64,000 bases of DNA from Nostoc indistinguendum CM1-VF10 (lineage in GTDB: Bacteria; Cyanobacteriota; Cyanobacteriia; Cyanobacteriales; Nostocaceae), in contig JAHHHS010000031.1 in NCBI GenBank assembly GCA_019359215.1, forward strand, positions 1 through 64,000, written 5' to 3'. How positions within the stretch are numbered: position 1 is the stretch's first letter; the number at the start of each line of letters is the position of its first letter. Below are positions 17,558 through 26,543 of the stretch, in pieces. The notes beneath the pieces were generated by a model, which ran no database searches, was not told where the DNA came from, and saw only the letters and a list, made by a program, of their open reading frames with translations. The translations under genes and the position numbers were made by a program.

Positions 17558-18511
17558 TTCACGGCTCTAATCTTGAACAAAAGGAGAATCACCGCACAAA
17601 ATACAGAGATGTTGATAGTAAAAAATATCTCAGTGAGATTAGAACTGAGTATGATAAGTGGCATTCAGCTAATCTCGAATTAGTTGGCCCGACATCAACA
17701 CCTACTGCTCAAGATGACGCAATTATTGCTACTAGGGTAGAACTTCTATCAAAATATAAGGATTTTTTAGACCAGCAGCACTATGCTGAGAAGTTTGATT
17801 CTAGATCGAACCTTCACTCTAGCGTGTTAGAGGAATTTCTATATTATCTGTTTAAAGATTTAGTCAGAGACTTTGGAGAAAATGCTCTCATCGGCAAATC
17901 ACATACATTCAAAGATATTTTCTTTGTGCCGCCAAAATACTCTGAGATGCTTAAGCGACCGTATGCACGTATTGAAAAGAAAGATCATGACTTTGTAATT
18001 GGAGCGACTATTCAAGTATCATTTGAAGCAGCAACCCCACCAGAGAAAGATGAAAATCCTGGTGAAATGCTCTCACTTCTTAAAGAGGAACCGGAAAATT
18101 ACTCTGAAGTTACAGTTACAGGGAACACCGAAACACATATATATTTTCGATATTCCAGTTGTTGCTATTGAATGTAAGACATATCTTGATAAAACTATGC
18201 TCGAAGGTTCATCACGAGCAGCAGAGGATTTAAAGGCAAGAAATCCAAATAGTTTATATGTTGTACTTATGGAGTGGATTAAGTTAACCAGTGATGTCAA
18301 TCTTCGGAAGTACAAGGTTGACCAGATTTACGTACTACGTCAGCAGAAAAATACTGACCGAGAATTTAGGTATGAAGAAAAATATGTTAAAAATTCAATT
18401 AATCCAGTTGTAGTTCAACATCTATTCCATAAAGTGCGGAAGCATCTGAAAATGGACTGGACTGGCGGAATTGAACATGGCATAGAGCGTGGATGGCTAA
18501 TTGACGAGTAA
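17530..18511 (+). pseudogene. Bpu10I-like restriction endonuclease, out of frame in the middle
   Basis: Frame 1 runs from ATG 17530 to 18171; the continuation lies in another frame to the stop at 18511. Joined, they give about 327 residues. The second half reads FDIPVVAIECKTYLDKTMLE, with a PD-(D/E)XK-type core (ECK after FDIPVVAI). Then come ARNPNSLYVV and YKVDQIYVLRQQKNTDREF, which I recognise as the Bpu10I endonuclease family. The shift is at (AT)4TTT, 18137-18147: adding one AT, or removing one base, restores ETHIY-(I)FDIPVV. Bpu10I relatives cut CCTNAGC-like sites; with only one methyltransferase beside it a palindromic variant is more likely. Either a dead enzyme, a slippage-switched one, or a sequencing error. 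Confidence 0.8.
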
Positions 18512-18697
18512 CTACTGACATTAATATGACATTAGTACAGCCAAATCTTTGTTACTAAGGTTAGTACCTTTGAAAACGTACCTCACCAGATTGCGAACCA
18601 CTATATACCCATAATCAAGTAGTTTAATCCAATGTAGCAACGATTGAATTTTACTATAATTATTACTTCATACTAAAGTCTTAACAGAAAAATTATT

Positions 18698-20086
18698 ATG
18701 TCAATTCAAGTTGAGAAGATTAATTATGAGCAGGTTAGTCAAATTCTATCATCTGAGGAAAGCCACTTTTTAGACTTGAAATCAATAGACATAAAGCCAG
18801 CGAAACTAACTCGCTCTATATCTGCATTTGCAAATGCTAGTGGTGGTGAAGTTTATATTGGAATTGATGAAACTAAAATTGATGGGAAAAATCAACGTAT
18901 TTGGCGTGGTTTTGCTGATCAAGAAGATGCAAATGCTCATTTGCAAGTTTTTCAGGAACTATTCCCACTAAGTCAGTACTATAGCTATACTTTCTTGTCC
19001 TGTGATGGTTGTATTGGGTTGGTTCTTCAAGTAGAGATTAACAAAAATCGAGAAATCGTTAAAGCTTTGGACAGGCCTATTCCATATTTGCGACTTGGAG
19101 CACAAAATCTACCACAGGATACAGAAGAAAAACTTGCACGGCTCAGGCTTGACAAGGGTATAGATTCTTTCGAGACATCTACAGTTAAAGCTGATATGGA
19201 AGTTATTACAAACTCTCTTCCTATTCTTAATTTTATGCTTCGCGTTATACCGTCGGCAGAGCCAGAGCAGTGGTTAAAAAAACAACAGTTGATTATTAAT
19301 GGAAAACCAACTGTTGGTGGTGTTCTTCTTTTCTCTGAGGAACCACAAGCTTTACTACCGAAAAGATGCGGAGTTAAGGTCTATAGATACAAGACTGCTG
19401 ATGAAGAAGGTCGGAGGGAGAATCTAGCTTTTGATCCGATAACCGTTGAAGGCTGCTTGTATGATCAAATTATTGAGGCAGTAAACAAGACAAAGAATAT
19501 AGTTGAAGAAATCCCAAAATTGCAATCAGGAAGGTTACAACATATCGAATATCCTAATGAGGTTTTACATGAAATTATTACTAATGCAGTGCTTCATAGA
19601 GACTATAGTATTTTAAAAGACGTGCAAATTCGCATCTTTGATAATCGTGTAGAAGTTGAAAGTCCCGGTAGATTACCTGGACATATTACAATAGATAACA
19701 TTTTGAAAGAGCAGTTTGCAAGGAATGGTGTAATAGTACGCCTTATTAACAGATTTCCTGAAGCACCCAATAAAGACGTGGGTGAGGGTTTAAACACAGC
19801 TTTTGAGGCGATGACTCGCCTGAGACTTAAGGTTCCTGTTATTCTTGAACAAGAAAACTCAGTAATTGTTTATATTCGACATGAACCCCTTGCTTCAATT
19901 GAATCAGCAATTATAAAATACTTAAATGATCATGAAAATATAACTAACAAAATTGCACGAAGAATCGCCAGTGTAGACTCTGAAAGTACTATCAAAGCGG
20001 CTTTTAATAGACTTAGAGAGCAGGGGCTTATTGAAATAGTACCAGGAACTAAAACTACTACCTCGGCTTGGCGTAAACTTCGATAA
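18698..20086 (+). CDS. AlbA_2 / HATPase_c_4 domain protein (Schlafen-AlbA type)
   Basis: 462 residues. Residues about 18-130 form an AlbA_2 (Schlafen-AlbA-like) nucleic-acid-binding domain: EESHFLDLKSIDI, then SISAFANASGGEVYIGIDE. Residues about 280-400 are a HATPase_c_4 region with the N-box-like EVLHEIITNAVLHRDYS and VEVESPGRLPGHI, DVGEGLNTAF. The C-terminal 60 residues look like a winged helix (ITNKIARRIAS...FNRLREQGLIEIV). These proteins are often called RecG-like or transcriptional regulators and are frequent in defence islands. It follows the R-M genes by about 190 bases on the same strand, so a defence or regulatory role is inferred from context only. Confidence 0.82.
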   Translation: MSIQVEKINYEQVSQILSSEESHFLDLKSIDIKPAKLTRSISAFANASGGEVYIGIDETKIDGKNQRIWRGFADQEDANAHLQVFQELFPLSQYYSYTFLSCDGCIGLVLQVEINKNREIVKALDRPIPYLRLGAQNLPQDTEEKLARLRLDKGIDSFETSTVKADMEVITNSLPILNFMLRVIPSAEPEQWLKKQQLIINGKPTVGGVLLFSEEPQALLPKRCGVKVYRYKTADEEGRRENLAFDPITVEGCLYDQIIEAVNKTKNIVEEIPKLQSGRLQHIEYPNEVLHEIITNAVLHRDYSILKDVQIRIFDNRVEVESPGRLPGHITIDNILKEQFARNGVIVRLINRFPEAPNKDVGEGLNTAFEAMTRLRLKVPVILEQENSVIVYIRHEPLASIESAIIKYLNDHENITNKIARRIASVDSESTIKAAFNRLREQGLIEIVPGTKTTTSAWRKLR

Positions 20087-20110
20087 GCAAATTATCAAAT
20101 AACACAAAAA

Positions 20111-20137
20111 ACGGTAGAGTAATAAACACTCTACCGT
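20111..20137. terminator. Bidirectional terminator
   Basis: A perfect 10-bp stem ACGGTAGAGT / ACTCTACCGT with a 7-nt loop lies between the convergent AlbA_2 and clpC genes. A-rich sequence on the left and T-rich sequence on the right serve both directions. Confidence 0.8.
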
Positions 20138-20180
20138 TTACTAATTTTTTATTTGAGATTTAAATCCCAAACCCTAAATA

Positions 20181-22649
20181 TTACTCAACACCTTGGGGTA
20201 ACAATTCCCGACGCTGTTGAGAACTAACTTGCACAACGCCATTTTCATCTACATCAACAAGGGCTGTATCGCCATCCTTAATGCGACCAGACAGAATTTC
20301 TTCTGCTAGGCTATCTTCTAACAGGCGCATAATTGCCCGACGTAATGGCCTTGCGCCGTAGCTGGGACTGTAACCTTCTTGAATCAAACGATCCTTGAAG
20401 GGGTCTGTGACTTCTAAGGTGATACCCTTTTCAGTTAGACGACCAAATACTTCCTTGAGCATAATTTCGGCGATTTGGGTCACTTCCGGCTTGTTCAACT
20501 GACGGAAGACGATAATTTCATCGAGTCGGTTGAGGAACTCTGGACGGAAGTACTGCTTAAGTTCTTCGTTCACCAAAGAGCGAATCCGGTTGTAAGTTGA
20601 CTCGCTGGCATCTTCGGAGAATTCAAAGCCGATACCGCTACCGCCTTTTTCAATTACCTTAGAACCAATATTGGAAGTTAAAATCAGCAAGGTGTTCTTG
20701 AAGTCCACCGTGCGACCTTTGGCATCAGTTAACCGACCGTCTTCCAAAATTTGCAGCAGCATATTGAATACATCGGGGTGTGCTTTTTCGATTTCGTCGA
20801 ACAACACCACGGTGTAAGGACGCCGCCGCACGGCTTCGGTCAGCTGACCACCTTCGTTATAGCCAACATAACCTGGAGGCGAACCAATCAGCTTGCTGAC
20901 GGTGTGACGCTCCATGTATTCGGACATATCTAAGCGGATCATTGCTTCTTCGGAACCGAAGAAGTAAGCAGCTAAGGATTTCGCCAACTCGGTTTTACCT
21001 ACACCAGTAGGCCCAGAGAAGACAAAGCTAGCTATGGGTCGATTGGGATTCTTCAAACCGACACGAGCGCGGCGAATTGCCCGTGAAACTGCCTTCACAG
21101 CTTCGTCTTGACCTATTAAACGCTGATGCAAGGTATCTTCCATGTGCAGCAGCTTTTCAGATTCAGATTCGGTGAGTTTGTTCACCGGTACCCCAGTCCA
21201 GGAAGCGACAATGTGGGCAATGTCTTCTTCTGTAACTACAGGTTCTTCACCTTCTGTGCCAGTTGCATTGGTCTTGCTTTGAGCGATCGCCCGGATTTCG
21301 GCTTTGATTTCCATTTCGCGATCGCGCAATTCTCCAGCTTTGTCAAAGTCTTGAGAGCGCACCGCGTCATCTTTTTCTTTTAATATCTGACGCAGTTCTT
21401 TGTCTAACTCTTTGGCTGCGGGTGGCAGTTGGGAGTTAATCAAGCGCACCCTAGAACCAGCTTCATCAACTAAGTCGATGGCTTTATCTGGGAGGAAGCG
21501 ATCGCTAATGTAACGGTCTGACAATTTCGCCGCCGCCACCAATGCTTCGTCGGAGATTTTCAGTTTATGGTGTTGCTCGTAGCGTTCGCGCAGACCATAT
21601 AAAATTTCAATTGTTTCATCAACTGTAGGTTCGCCAACCATTACTGGTTGGAAACGCCGCTCTAGAGCTGCATCTCGCTCGATGTGCTTCCGGTATTCAT
21701 CTAGGGTTGTAGCACCGATACACTGCAACTCACCTCTGGCCAAAGCTGGCTTGAGGATATTTGCTGCGTCTATAGCACCTTCTGCTGCCCCAGCACCAAT
21801 TAAGGTATGTACCTCATCAATCACGAGAATGACATTACCCGCCGAGCGGATTTCATCCATGATTTTTTTCAAGCGTTCTTCAAATTCACCCCGGTATTTG
21901 GTTCCTGCTACGAGCAAACCAATATCCAGTGTGACAACGCGTTTATCTTCGAGGATGTCAGGGACATCTTTGGTGGCAATGCGTGAAGCTAAACCTTCAG
22001 CGATCGCTGTTTTACCAACCCCTGGTTCCCCAATCAGCACTGGGTTATTTTTAGTCCGGCGACCCAATATCTGAATCACCCGCTCAATTTCTTTAGCCCG
22101 TCCCACCACTGGATCGAGCTTATTGTCCATTGCCATCTGAGTCAGGTTTGAGCCAAATTCATCCAGAGTCGGGGTTTTTGTGCGCCCGGATGAACCGCCT
22201 GGTGAAACTTCGGCAGTTTCTCCCAACATACGGATGACTTGGGTTCTTACCTTAGATAGATCCACACCGAGGTTTTCTAGCACCCTGGCTGCGACGCCTT
22301 CCCCTTCGCGGATTAGGCCCAACAGCAGATGCTCGGTGCCAATGTAGTTATGCCCCAGTTGGCGTGCTTCCTCCAAGGAGAGTTCTAAAACTCGCTTTGC
22401 CCGTGGCGTAAACGGAATTTCCACAGCAACAAAGCCTGATCCCCGTCCTATAATTTTTTCAACTTCAATTCGGGCATCTTTGAGATTGACGCCCATTGAT
22501 TTCAGCACCTTGGCAGCCACTCCAGTGCCTTCGCCAATCAGACCCAGGAGGATCTGCTCGGTTCCAACAAAGTTGTGACCTAAACGGCGGGCCTCTTCTT
22601 GGGCCAGCATGATTACCTTAATGGCTTTTTCTGTGAAGCGCTCAAACAT
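20181..22649 (-). CDS. clpC: ATP-dependent Clp protease ATPase subunit ClpC
   Basis: 822 residues, full length. Hsp100 unfoldase that feeds proteins to ClpP/ClpR. In order: two Clp_N repeats (1-145, MFERFTEKAIKVIMLAQEEA), then AAA-1 with Walker A GEPGVGKT (207-214) and VILVIDEVHTLIGAG. Next are a UVR-type coiled segment near 420-455 (LREILKEKDDAVRSQDFDKA-like) and AAA-2 with GPTGVGKT. The C-terminal D2-small domain contains PEFLNRLDEIIVF and YGARPLRRAI. The ClpP-binding loop lies after YNRIRS... in AAA-2 but was not traced in detail. ATG 22649. Essential in cyanobacteria; single-gene transcript ended by the 20111 hairpin. Confidence 0.97.
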   Translation of the reverse strand: MFERFTEKAIKVIMLAQEEARRLGHNFVGTEQILLGLIGEGTGVAAKVLKSMGVNLKDARIEVEKIIGRGSGFVAVEIPFTPRAKRVLELSLEEARQLGHNYIGTEHLLLGLIREGEGVAARVLENLGVDLSKVRTQVIRMLGETAEVSPGGSSGRTKTPTLDEFGSNLTQMAMDNKLDPVVGRAKEIERVIQILGRRTKNNPVLIGEPGVGKTAIAEGLASRIATKDVPDILEDKRVVTLDIGLLVAGTKYRGEFEERLKKIMDEIRSAGNVILVIDEVHTLIGAGAAEGAIDAANILKPALARGELQCIGATTLDEYRKHIERDAALERRFQPVMVGEPTVDETIEILYGLRERYEQHHKLKISDEALVAAAKLSDRYISDRFLPDKAIDLVDEAGSRVRLINSQLPPAAKELDKELRQILKEKDDAVRSQDFDKAGELRDREMEIKAEIRAIAQSKTNATGTEGEEPVVTEEDIAHIVASWTGVPVNKLTESESEKLLHMEDTLHQRLIGQDEAVKAVSRAIRRARVGLKNPNRPIASFVFSGPTGVGKTELAKSLAAYFFGSEEAMIRLDMSEYMERHTVSKLIGSPPGYVGYNEGGQLTEAVRRRPYTVVLFDEIEKAHPDVFNMLLQILEDGRLTDAKGRTVDFKNTLLILTSNIGSKVIEKGGSGIGFEFSEDASESTYNRIRSLVNEELKQYFRPEFLNRLDEIIVFRQLNKPEVTQIAEIMLKEVFGRLTEKGITLEVTDPFKDRLIQEGYSPSYGARPLRRAIMRLLEDSLAEEILSGRIKDGDTALVDVDENGVVQVSSQQRRELLPQGVE

Positions 22650-23341
22650 GGCTTTATCCCATCATCTGCGGTCGTGCCGGTATGCTGATTTTAGCACAGG
22701 CAAAGCTTTTGGATGCCTGTATAACAGATTATAGACATCCTGAAGCTATGACTTGAGTTGATGGGCTAATTGTTAACTATTAACTACTTTTATCTGGCTA
22801 GTGTACTGAGGAGCTTTAGTTCACCAGCCTTTTTGGGATTTATTACAAACAGTTTACTGCTTACATTGAGAGTTGATTTATTCAATCCCAAAAATATATA
22901 TATAACATACACTTTCTTTAATGTCAAGCATAAAAAATATTACATAGTTTCTGCTTATATATATTGCTTATAAAATTAAATATTTAAATATAGATAAGCG
23001 CAGCAAAGTTACATTTTTTTGATGAAGCTGATCGCAAGCTCCAATAATTCAAAATTTGTAATCCTTTGCTATTAAGAGTTATGCATTGACAAGAACGACT
23101 GATATAGATTTGAAAAAATACATCTGTCGTAAGAAGTATTATTAATTGGTGTTAACTTAAGACCAAATCTCTGTGAAGGAGGCAGAAATTTAGAACGGGA
23201 TTCAACCCCATCTAATTCCAAGCCACCAAATCGAAGATTTTGGTGGAGGACTTAAACCTCTGATGCTTTGGTCACAGCAGCCTCCACGTTAGGCATTCTT
23301 TGTCTCCAACTGGGAACGAAACGACAAGGACGAATCCCCAA
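22650..23341. other. Gene-free stretch with a structured, repeat-like segment
   Basis: The left part is the clpC promoter region, very AT-rich to 23100. From about 23150 to 23330 the sequence changes character: GTTAACTTAAGACCAAATCT, a hairpin CCACCAAATC-GAA-GATTTTGGTGG near 23224-23246, GAGGACTTAAACCTCTG, and CTCCACGTTAGGCATTCT. The segments TTAACTTAAG-CCAAATC and CTCCA-TTAGGCATTCT recur in the same order at about 41660-41785. No protein is encoded. Confidence 0.45.
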
Positions 23342-23893
23342 CTACTTAAAAAGCAAGTGCCAAGAGGATTTGTTTAGGCGATCGCTAACAATGGAATACC
23401 ATTGGTCTAAAGTTGCTTTAAATTTACGGTGTTGTAAATCTGGCAGCCAAAGGATTAGAGCATCTTCATCGTTATCTTGGTAGTAACGCCGCCGCCGCCC
23501 AGCTGTTTTGAAGCCAAATTTTTGATATAAAGATATTGCCGCCAAGTTGGAAGCTCGAACTTCGAGGGTAGCTCGCTCCATTTTGCGATCGCAAGCTGTC
23601 TTAATGAGTGAATATAATAAAGCCGCACCCATTCCTTGACGGTGATATTGAGGATGAACCGCCAAAATTGTAATGTGGGCTTCCTCTAAAATTGACCAAA
23701 AGCAACCCATTCCTAGCAAACTTGTGCTGGAGGACGGGGAAAATAAACCGAGTATATCGCTGTTAGGACTGTCCAATTCTCGTTTGTAGCCCTCTAGAGT
23801 CCAAAGTCCGCCAAAACAAGCTTGATCAAGTTCCAGTATTGCACTGAGATTATCTGGTGTCAGTAATTTAATTTCTAAGTCTAATGAAATCAC
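23342..23893 (-). CDS. rimI: Ribosomal-protein-alanine N-acetyltransferase, GNAT family
   Basis: 183 residues. GNAT fold with the acetyl-CoA loop VHPQYHRQGMGAALL (Q/R-x-x-G-x-G/A pattern) near residues 79-93. The RimI signature ATLEVRASNLAAISLYQKFGFKTAGRR-YYQ follows at about 107-140. RimI acetylates the N-terminal alanine of ribosomal protein S18. The C-terminal 30 residues extend beyond the compact E. coli protein. Transcribed away from lysA with about 90 bases between the starts. Confidence 0.88.
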   Translation of the reverse strand: MISLDLEIKLLTPDNLSAILELDQACFGGLWTLEGYKRELDSPNSDILGLFSPSSSTSLLGMGCFWSILEEAHITILAVHPQYHRQGMGAALLYSLIKTACDRKMERATLEVRASNLAAISLYQKFGFKTAGRRRRYYQDNDEDALILWLPDLQHRKFKATLDQWYSIVSDRLNKSSWHLLFK

Positions 23894-23985
23894 ATTTATT
23901 GAATAACGTTACAAACCCTTTGTACACTGGGAATTGGGAGACAAACTCAAAGCCCGCAATTTGAACAAGGAACACTTTTATAGTT

Positions 23986-25395
23986 ATGGTATCGACTCAC
24001 CCCACTGGGGTTCAACATTCTGGAAGTCAATATTTACCTCAAAGGCACGACACTAAGGCAAATCCATCGCCTAATCAAGAACTTTTACCCTTAACTGCCA
24101 GAGTCCATAATCATGACTCCCTGGAAATTGGTGGGTGTGATGTCACAACCCTAGTTGAGCAGTTTGGTTCACCTTTATATATTTTAGATGAAGAAACCTT
24201 ACGTTCGGCTTGTCAGCAATACCGAGATGCTTTCAAGCAATATTACAAGGGTGAATCTCAAGTATTGTATGCCTCAAAAGCTTGGAATTGTCTAGCCGTT
24301 TGTGCGATCGCGGCATCAGAGGGTTTAGGAATTGATGTTGCATCAGGCGGTGAACTTTACACCGCGCTGCAAGCAGGTGTCAATCCTGAGAAAATCTATC
24401 TTCATAACAACAATAAATCTCGTGAAGAACTGATTTTTGCCACTGAAGTCGGTTGCACTATTGTGGTGGATAACTGGCACGAGTTACGCACTTTGGTAGA
24501 AATTGTCGAGAGTGCAAATTCCCCCTCTGTACATCCTCGATTCCTGTTGCGTCTGACCCCAGGTATTGAATGTCACACACATGAATATATCCGCACGGGG
24601 CAACTAGATAGTAAATTTGGCTTTGATCCAAATGAGTTAGAGGAATTATTTACTTTTGTCAGCAAACAGTCTTTCCTTAACTGCGTAGGGTTACATGCTC
24701 ATATCGGTTCCCAAATTTTTGAACGCCAACCGCATCGAGATTTAGCAGCTTTGATGGTGCAGTGGTTGCGGAAAGCGGCAAAGTATGGTTTAAAACTGAC
24801 AGAGTTAAATGTCGGCGGTGGTTTAGGGATTAAGTATATAGAATCAGACGATCCCCCCAGCATTGAAGAGTGGGTGAAGGCGATTTGTGAAGTAATCCAA
24901 GAAGCTTGTGCAGTCGAAAATCTGCCTTTGCCGAAATTACTCTGTGAACCGGGGCGATCGCTAATTGCCACAGCTTGCGTTACTGCTTATACTATTGGTT
25001 CATCCAAAGTTATTCCAGAAATTCGTACCTATGTAGCGATCGATGGGGGAATGTCTGACAATCCCCGCCCGATTACTTACCAATCAGTTTATCGGGCAGT
25101 TGTTGCCAATAAAATGTCTTCTCCTTTAACTCAAACAGTCACAATTGCTGGTAAACATTGTGAATCAGGAGATATTCTGATTAAGAATGCACTACTTCCA
25201 AAGACTGAACCAGGAGATATTCTCGTAGTTATGGGAACTGGTGCGTACAATTACAGTATGGCATCTAACTACAACCGCTTACCCCGACCGGCAGCAGTCG
25301 TAGTAGCGAATGGCGAAGCAAATTTAATTTTGCAACGTGAAACTTATCAAGACTTAATTCGGCAAGATCGCCTACCAGAAAGACTAAAGAAATAG
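23986..25395 (+). CDS. lysA: Diaminopimelate decarboxylase
   Basis: 469 residues. Decarboxylates meso-diaminopimelate to L-lysine. Fold-III PLP enzyme: the PLP lysine is Lys98 in LYASKAWNC. GLHAHIGSQI, LNVGGGLGIKY and CEPGRSLIA contact PLP phosphate, and GKHCESGDIL is the substrate-binding Cys/Glu/Ser motif contributed across the dimer. The first 40 residues are a variable leader (HPTGVQHSGSQYLPQ). The cdaA-uppS pair lies downstream on the same strand after a repeat-filled gap of about 220 bases. Confidence 0.96.
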   Translation: MVSTHPTGVQHSGSQYLPQRHDTKANPSPNQELLPLTARVHNHDSLEIGGCDVTTLVEQFGSPLYILDEETLRSACQQYRDAFKQYYKGESQVLYASKAWNCLAVCAIAASEGLGIDVASGGELYTALQAGVNPEKIYLHNNNKSREELIFATEVGCTIVVDNWHELRTLVEIVESANSPSVHPRFLLRLTPGIECHTHEYIRTGQLDSKFGFDPNELEELFTFVSKQSFLNCVGLHAHIGSQIFERQPHRDLAALMVQWLRKAAKYGLKLTELNVGGGLGIKYIESDDPPSIEEWVKAICEVIQEACAVENLPLPKLLCEPGRSLIATACVTAYTIGSSKVIPEIRTYVAIDGGMSDNPRPITYQSVYRAVVANKMSSPLTQTVTIAGKHCESGDILIKNALLPKTEPGDILVVMGTGAYNYSMASNYNRLPRPAAVVVANGEANLILQRETYQDLIRQDRLPERLKK

Positions 25396-25418
25396 TCATT
25401 TTTCCTTGGTCATTAGGA

Positions 25419-25544
25419 GCCACTGCGTTGCGGTGAGTCCGGCGCTGTAGGCGGGTTTCCCGCCGTAGGCGACTAGCATTAGCGTAGCGGTAGCGACGTT
25501 AGGAGCGTCACCCGGAGGGGGGTTCCCCCGTTAAAGCAAGTGGC
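25419..25544 (+). repeat. Dispersed repeat element, copy 1
   Basis: About 126 bases starting GCCACTGCGTTGCGGTGAGT and ending GCAAGTGGC, so the ends form a short inverted repeat. Inside are GCGGGTTTCCCGC and GGGGGGTTCCCCC hairpins and TTAGCGTAGCGGTAGCGACG. An inverted, slightly shorter copy is at 52085-52193. Confidence 0.8.
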
Positions 25545-25619
25545 GTTCATTAGCCAGGAACTAATAACTAATGATTAATGACTAACTGTAATTAGAGGCA
25601 AAAGTGTAATCCAGATGTC

Positions 25620-26543
25620 ATGAGAGATTGGTGGAAGCAATGGCTGATAAACCTGGGATGGTCACAGTCCTTGCTACTTGGGACTCTGGATATTGTGTTA
25701 GTGCTGGCGCTGACGTACATGATACTAGTTATTATTAGTGAGCGCCGAACACTATGGATGGTGAGGGGATTCATTATCTTAATGCTAGCCTCAGCACTAA
25801 GTGGCAGCTTAGGACTACCTTTGCTAAGTTTTGTACTAGAAAAACTGGTGATTGGTTGTGCTGTAGCGATGGCAGTTGCTCTACAGTCAGAGTTTCGGCG
25901 GTTTTTGGAGCAATTAGGGCGTGGCGAATTCCGTCAGCTGTTTCAACCCGATCGGCTGGCAATCCCCAAATCTGATAGTGTAATTGATGAAATTGTTGAG
26001 GCTGTTAAAGAATTGTCAAAAAACCGCATTGGAGCTTTACTAATTGTGGAAACCACAGGGCCAATTGATGAGCGAGATTTTTCTGTGCCAGGAGTAAAGC
26101 TAAATGCGGAGGTTTCTAAAGAACTAATCCAGACAATTTTTCAGCCGAAAACTTTGTTACACGATGGGGCAACATTGATTCGTGGATCACGGATCATCTC
26201 ATCAGGTATAATTTTACCACTTTCGGGACGCACAGCCTCTCGCCAGTTGGGAACACGCCATCGGGCGGCAATGGGAATTACTGAGCGGGTCGAAAATTGC
26301 ATTTGTGTCGTTGTTTCTGAAGAAACGGGTTCCATTTCCTTAGCGGAACGGGGAACCTTAAATAGACCCCTGACGATTAGGAAACTGAAAGAGTCATTAG
26401 AGGCTCTTTTATCCCCAACCGTAGATAGGGAAGCTGTTGCTCCTGGTCTATTGAGTTTTGTTCGTCAGACAGGTGGGAAGGCACTAGCACTGGTTTCACG
26501 TTTACTCGGATTACCATCGACCGCTTCTCGAGATAAAAAATGA
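25620..26543 (+). CDS. cdaA: Diadenylate cyclase CdaA (c-di-AMP synthase)
   Basis: 307 residues. Makes cyclic di-AMP from two ATP; in bacteria c-di-AMP controls potassium transport, osmolarity and cell-wall state. Three hydrophobic helices occupy about 15-90 and the DAC domain 95-260. The active-site motifs HDGA (181-184) and RHR (213-215) are both intact. Length is slightly more than the usual 270-280 because of a C-terminal tail. Start ATG 25620. Its stop overlaps the uppS start by four bases (ATGA), so both are co-translated. Confidence 0.94.
   Translation: MRDWWKQWLINLGWSQSLLLGTLDIVLVLALTYMILVIISERRTLWMVRGFIILMLASALSGSLGLPLLSFVLEKLVIGCAVAMAVALQSEFRRFLEQLGRGEFRQLFQPDRLAIPKSDSVIDEIVEAVKELSKNRIGALLIVETTGPIDERDFSVPGVKLNAEVSKELIQTIFQPKTLLHDGATLIRGSRIISSGIILPLSGRTASRQLGTRHRAAMGITERVENCICVVVSEETGSISLAERGTLNRPLTIRKLKESLEALLSPTVDREAVAPGLLSFVRQTGGKALALVSRLLGLPSTASRDKK

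Noticed and set aside
19603..20107. Minus-strand open frames under the AlbA_2 gene
   Set aside because: Antisense shadows of a well-supported coding region.
22770..22973. 67-codon open frame upstream of clpC
   Set aside because: AT-driven, inside the clpC promoter region, no start signal.
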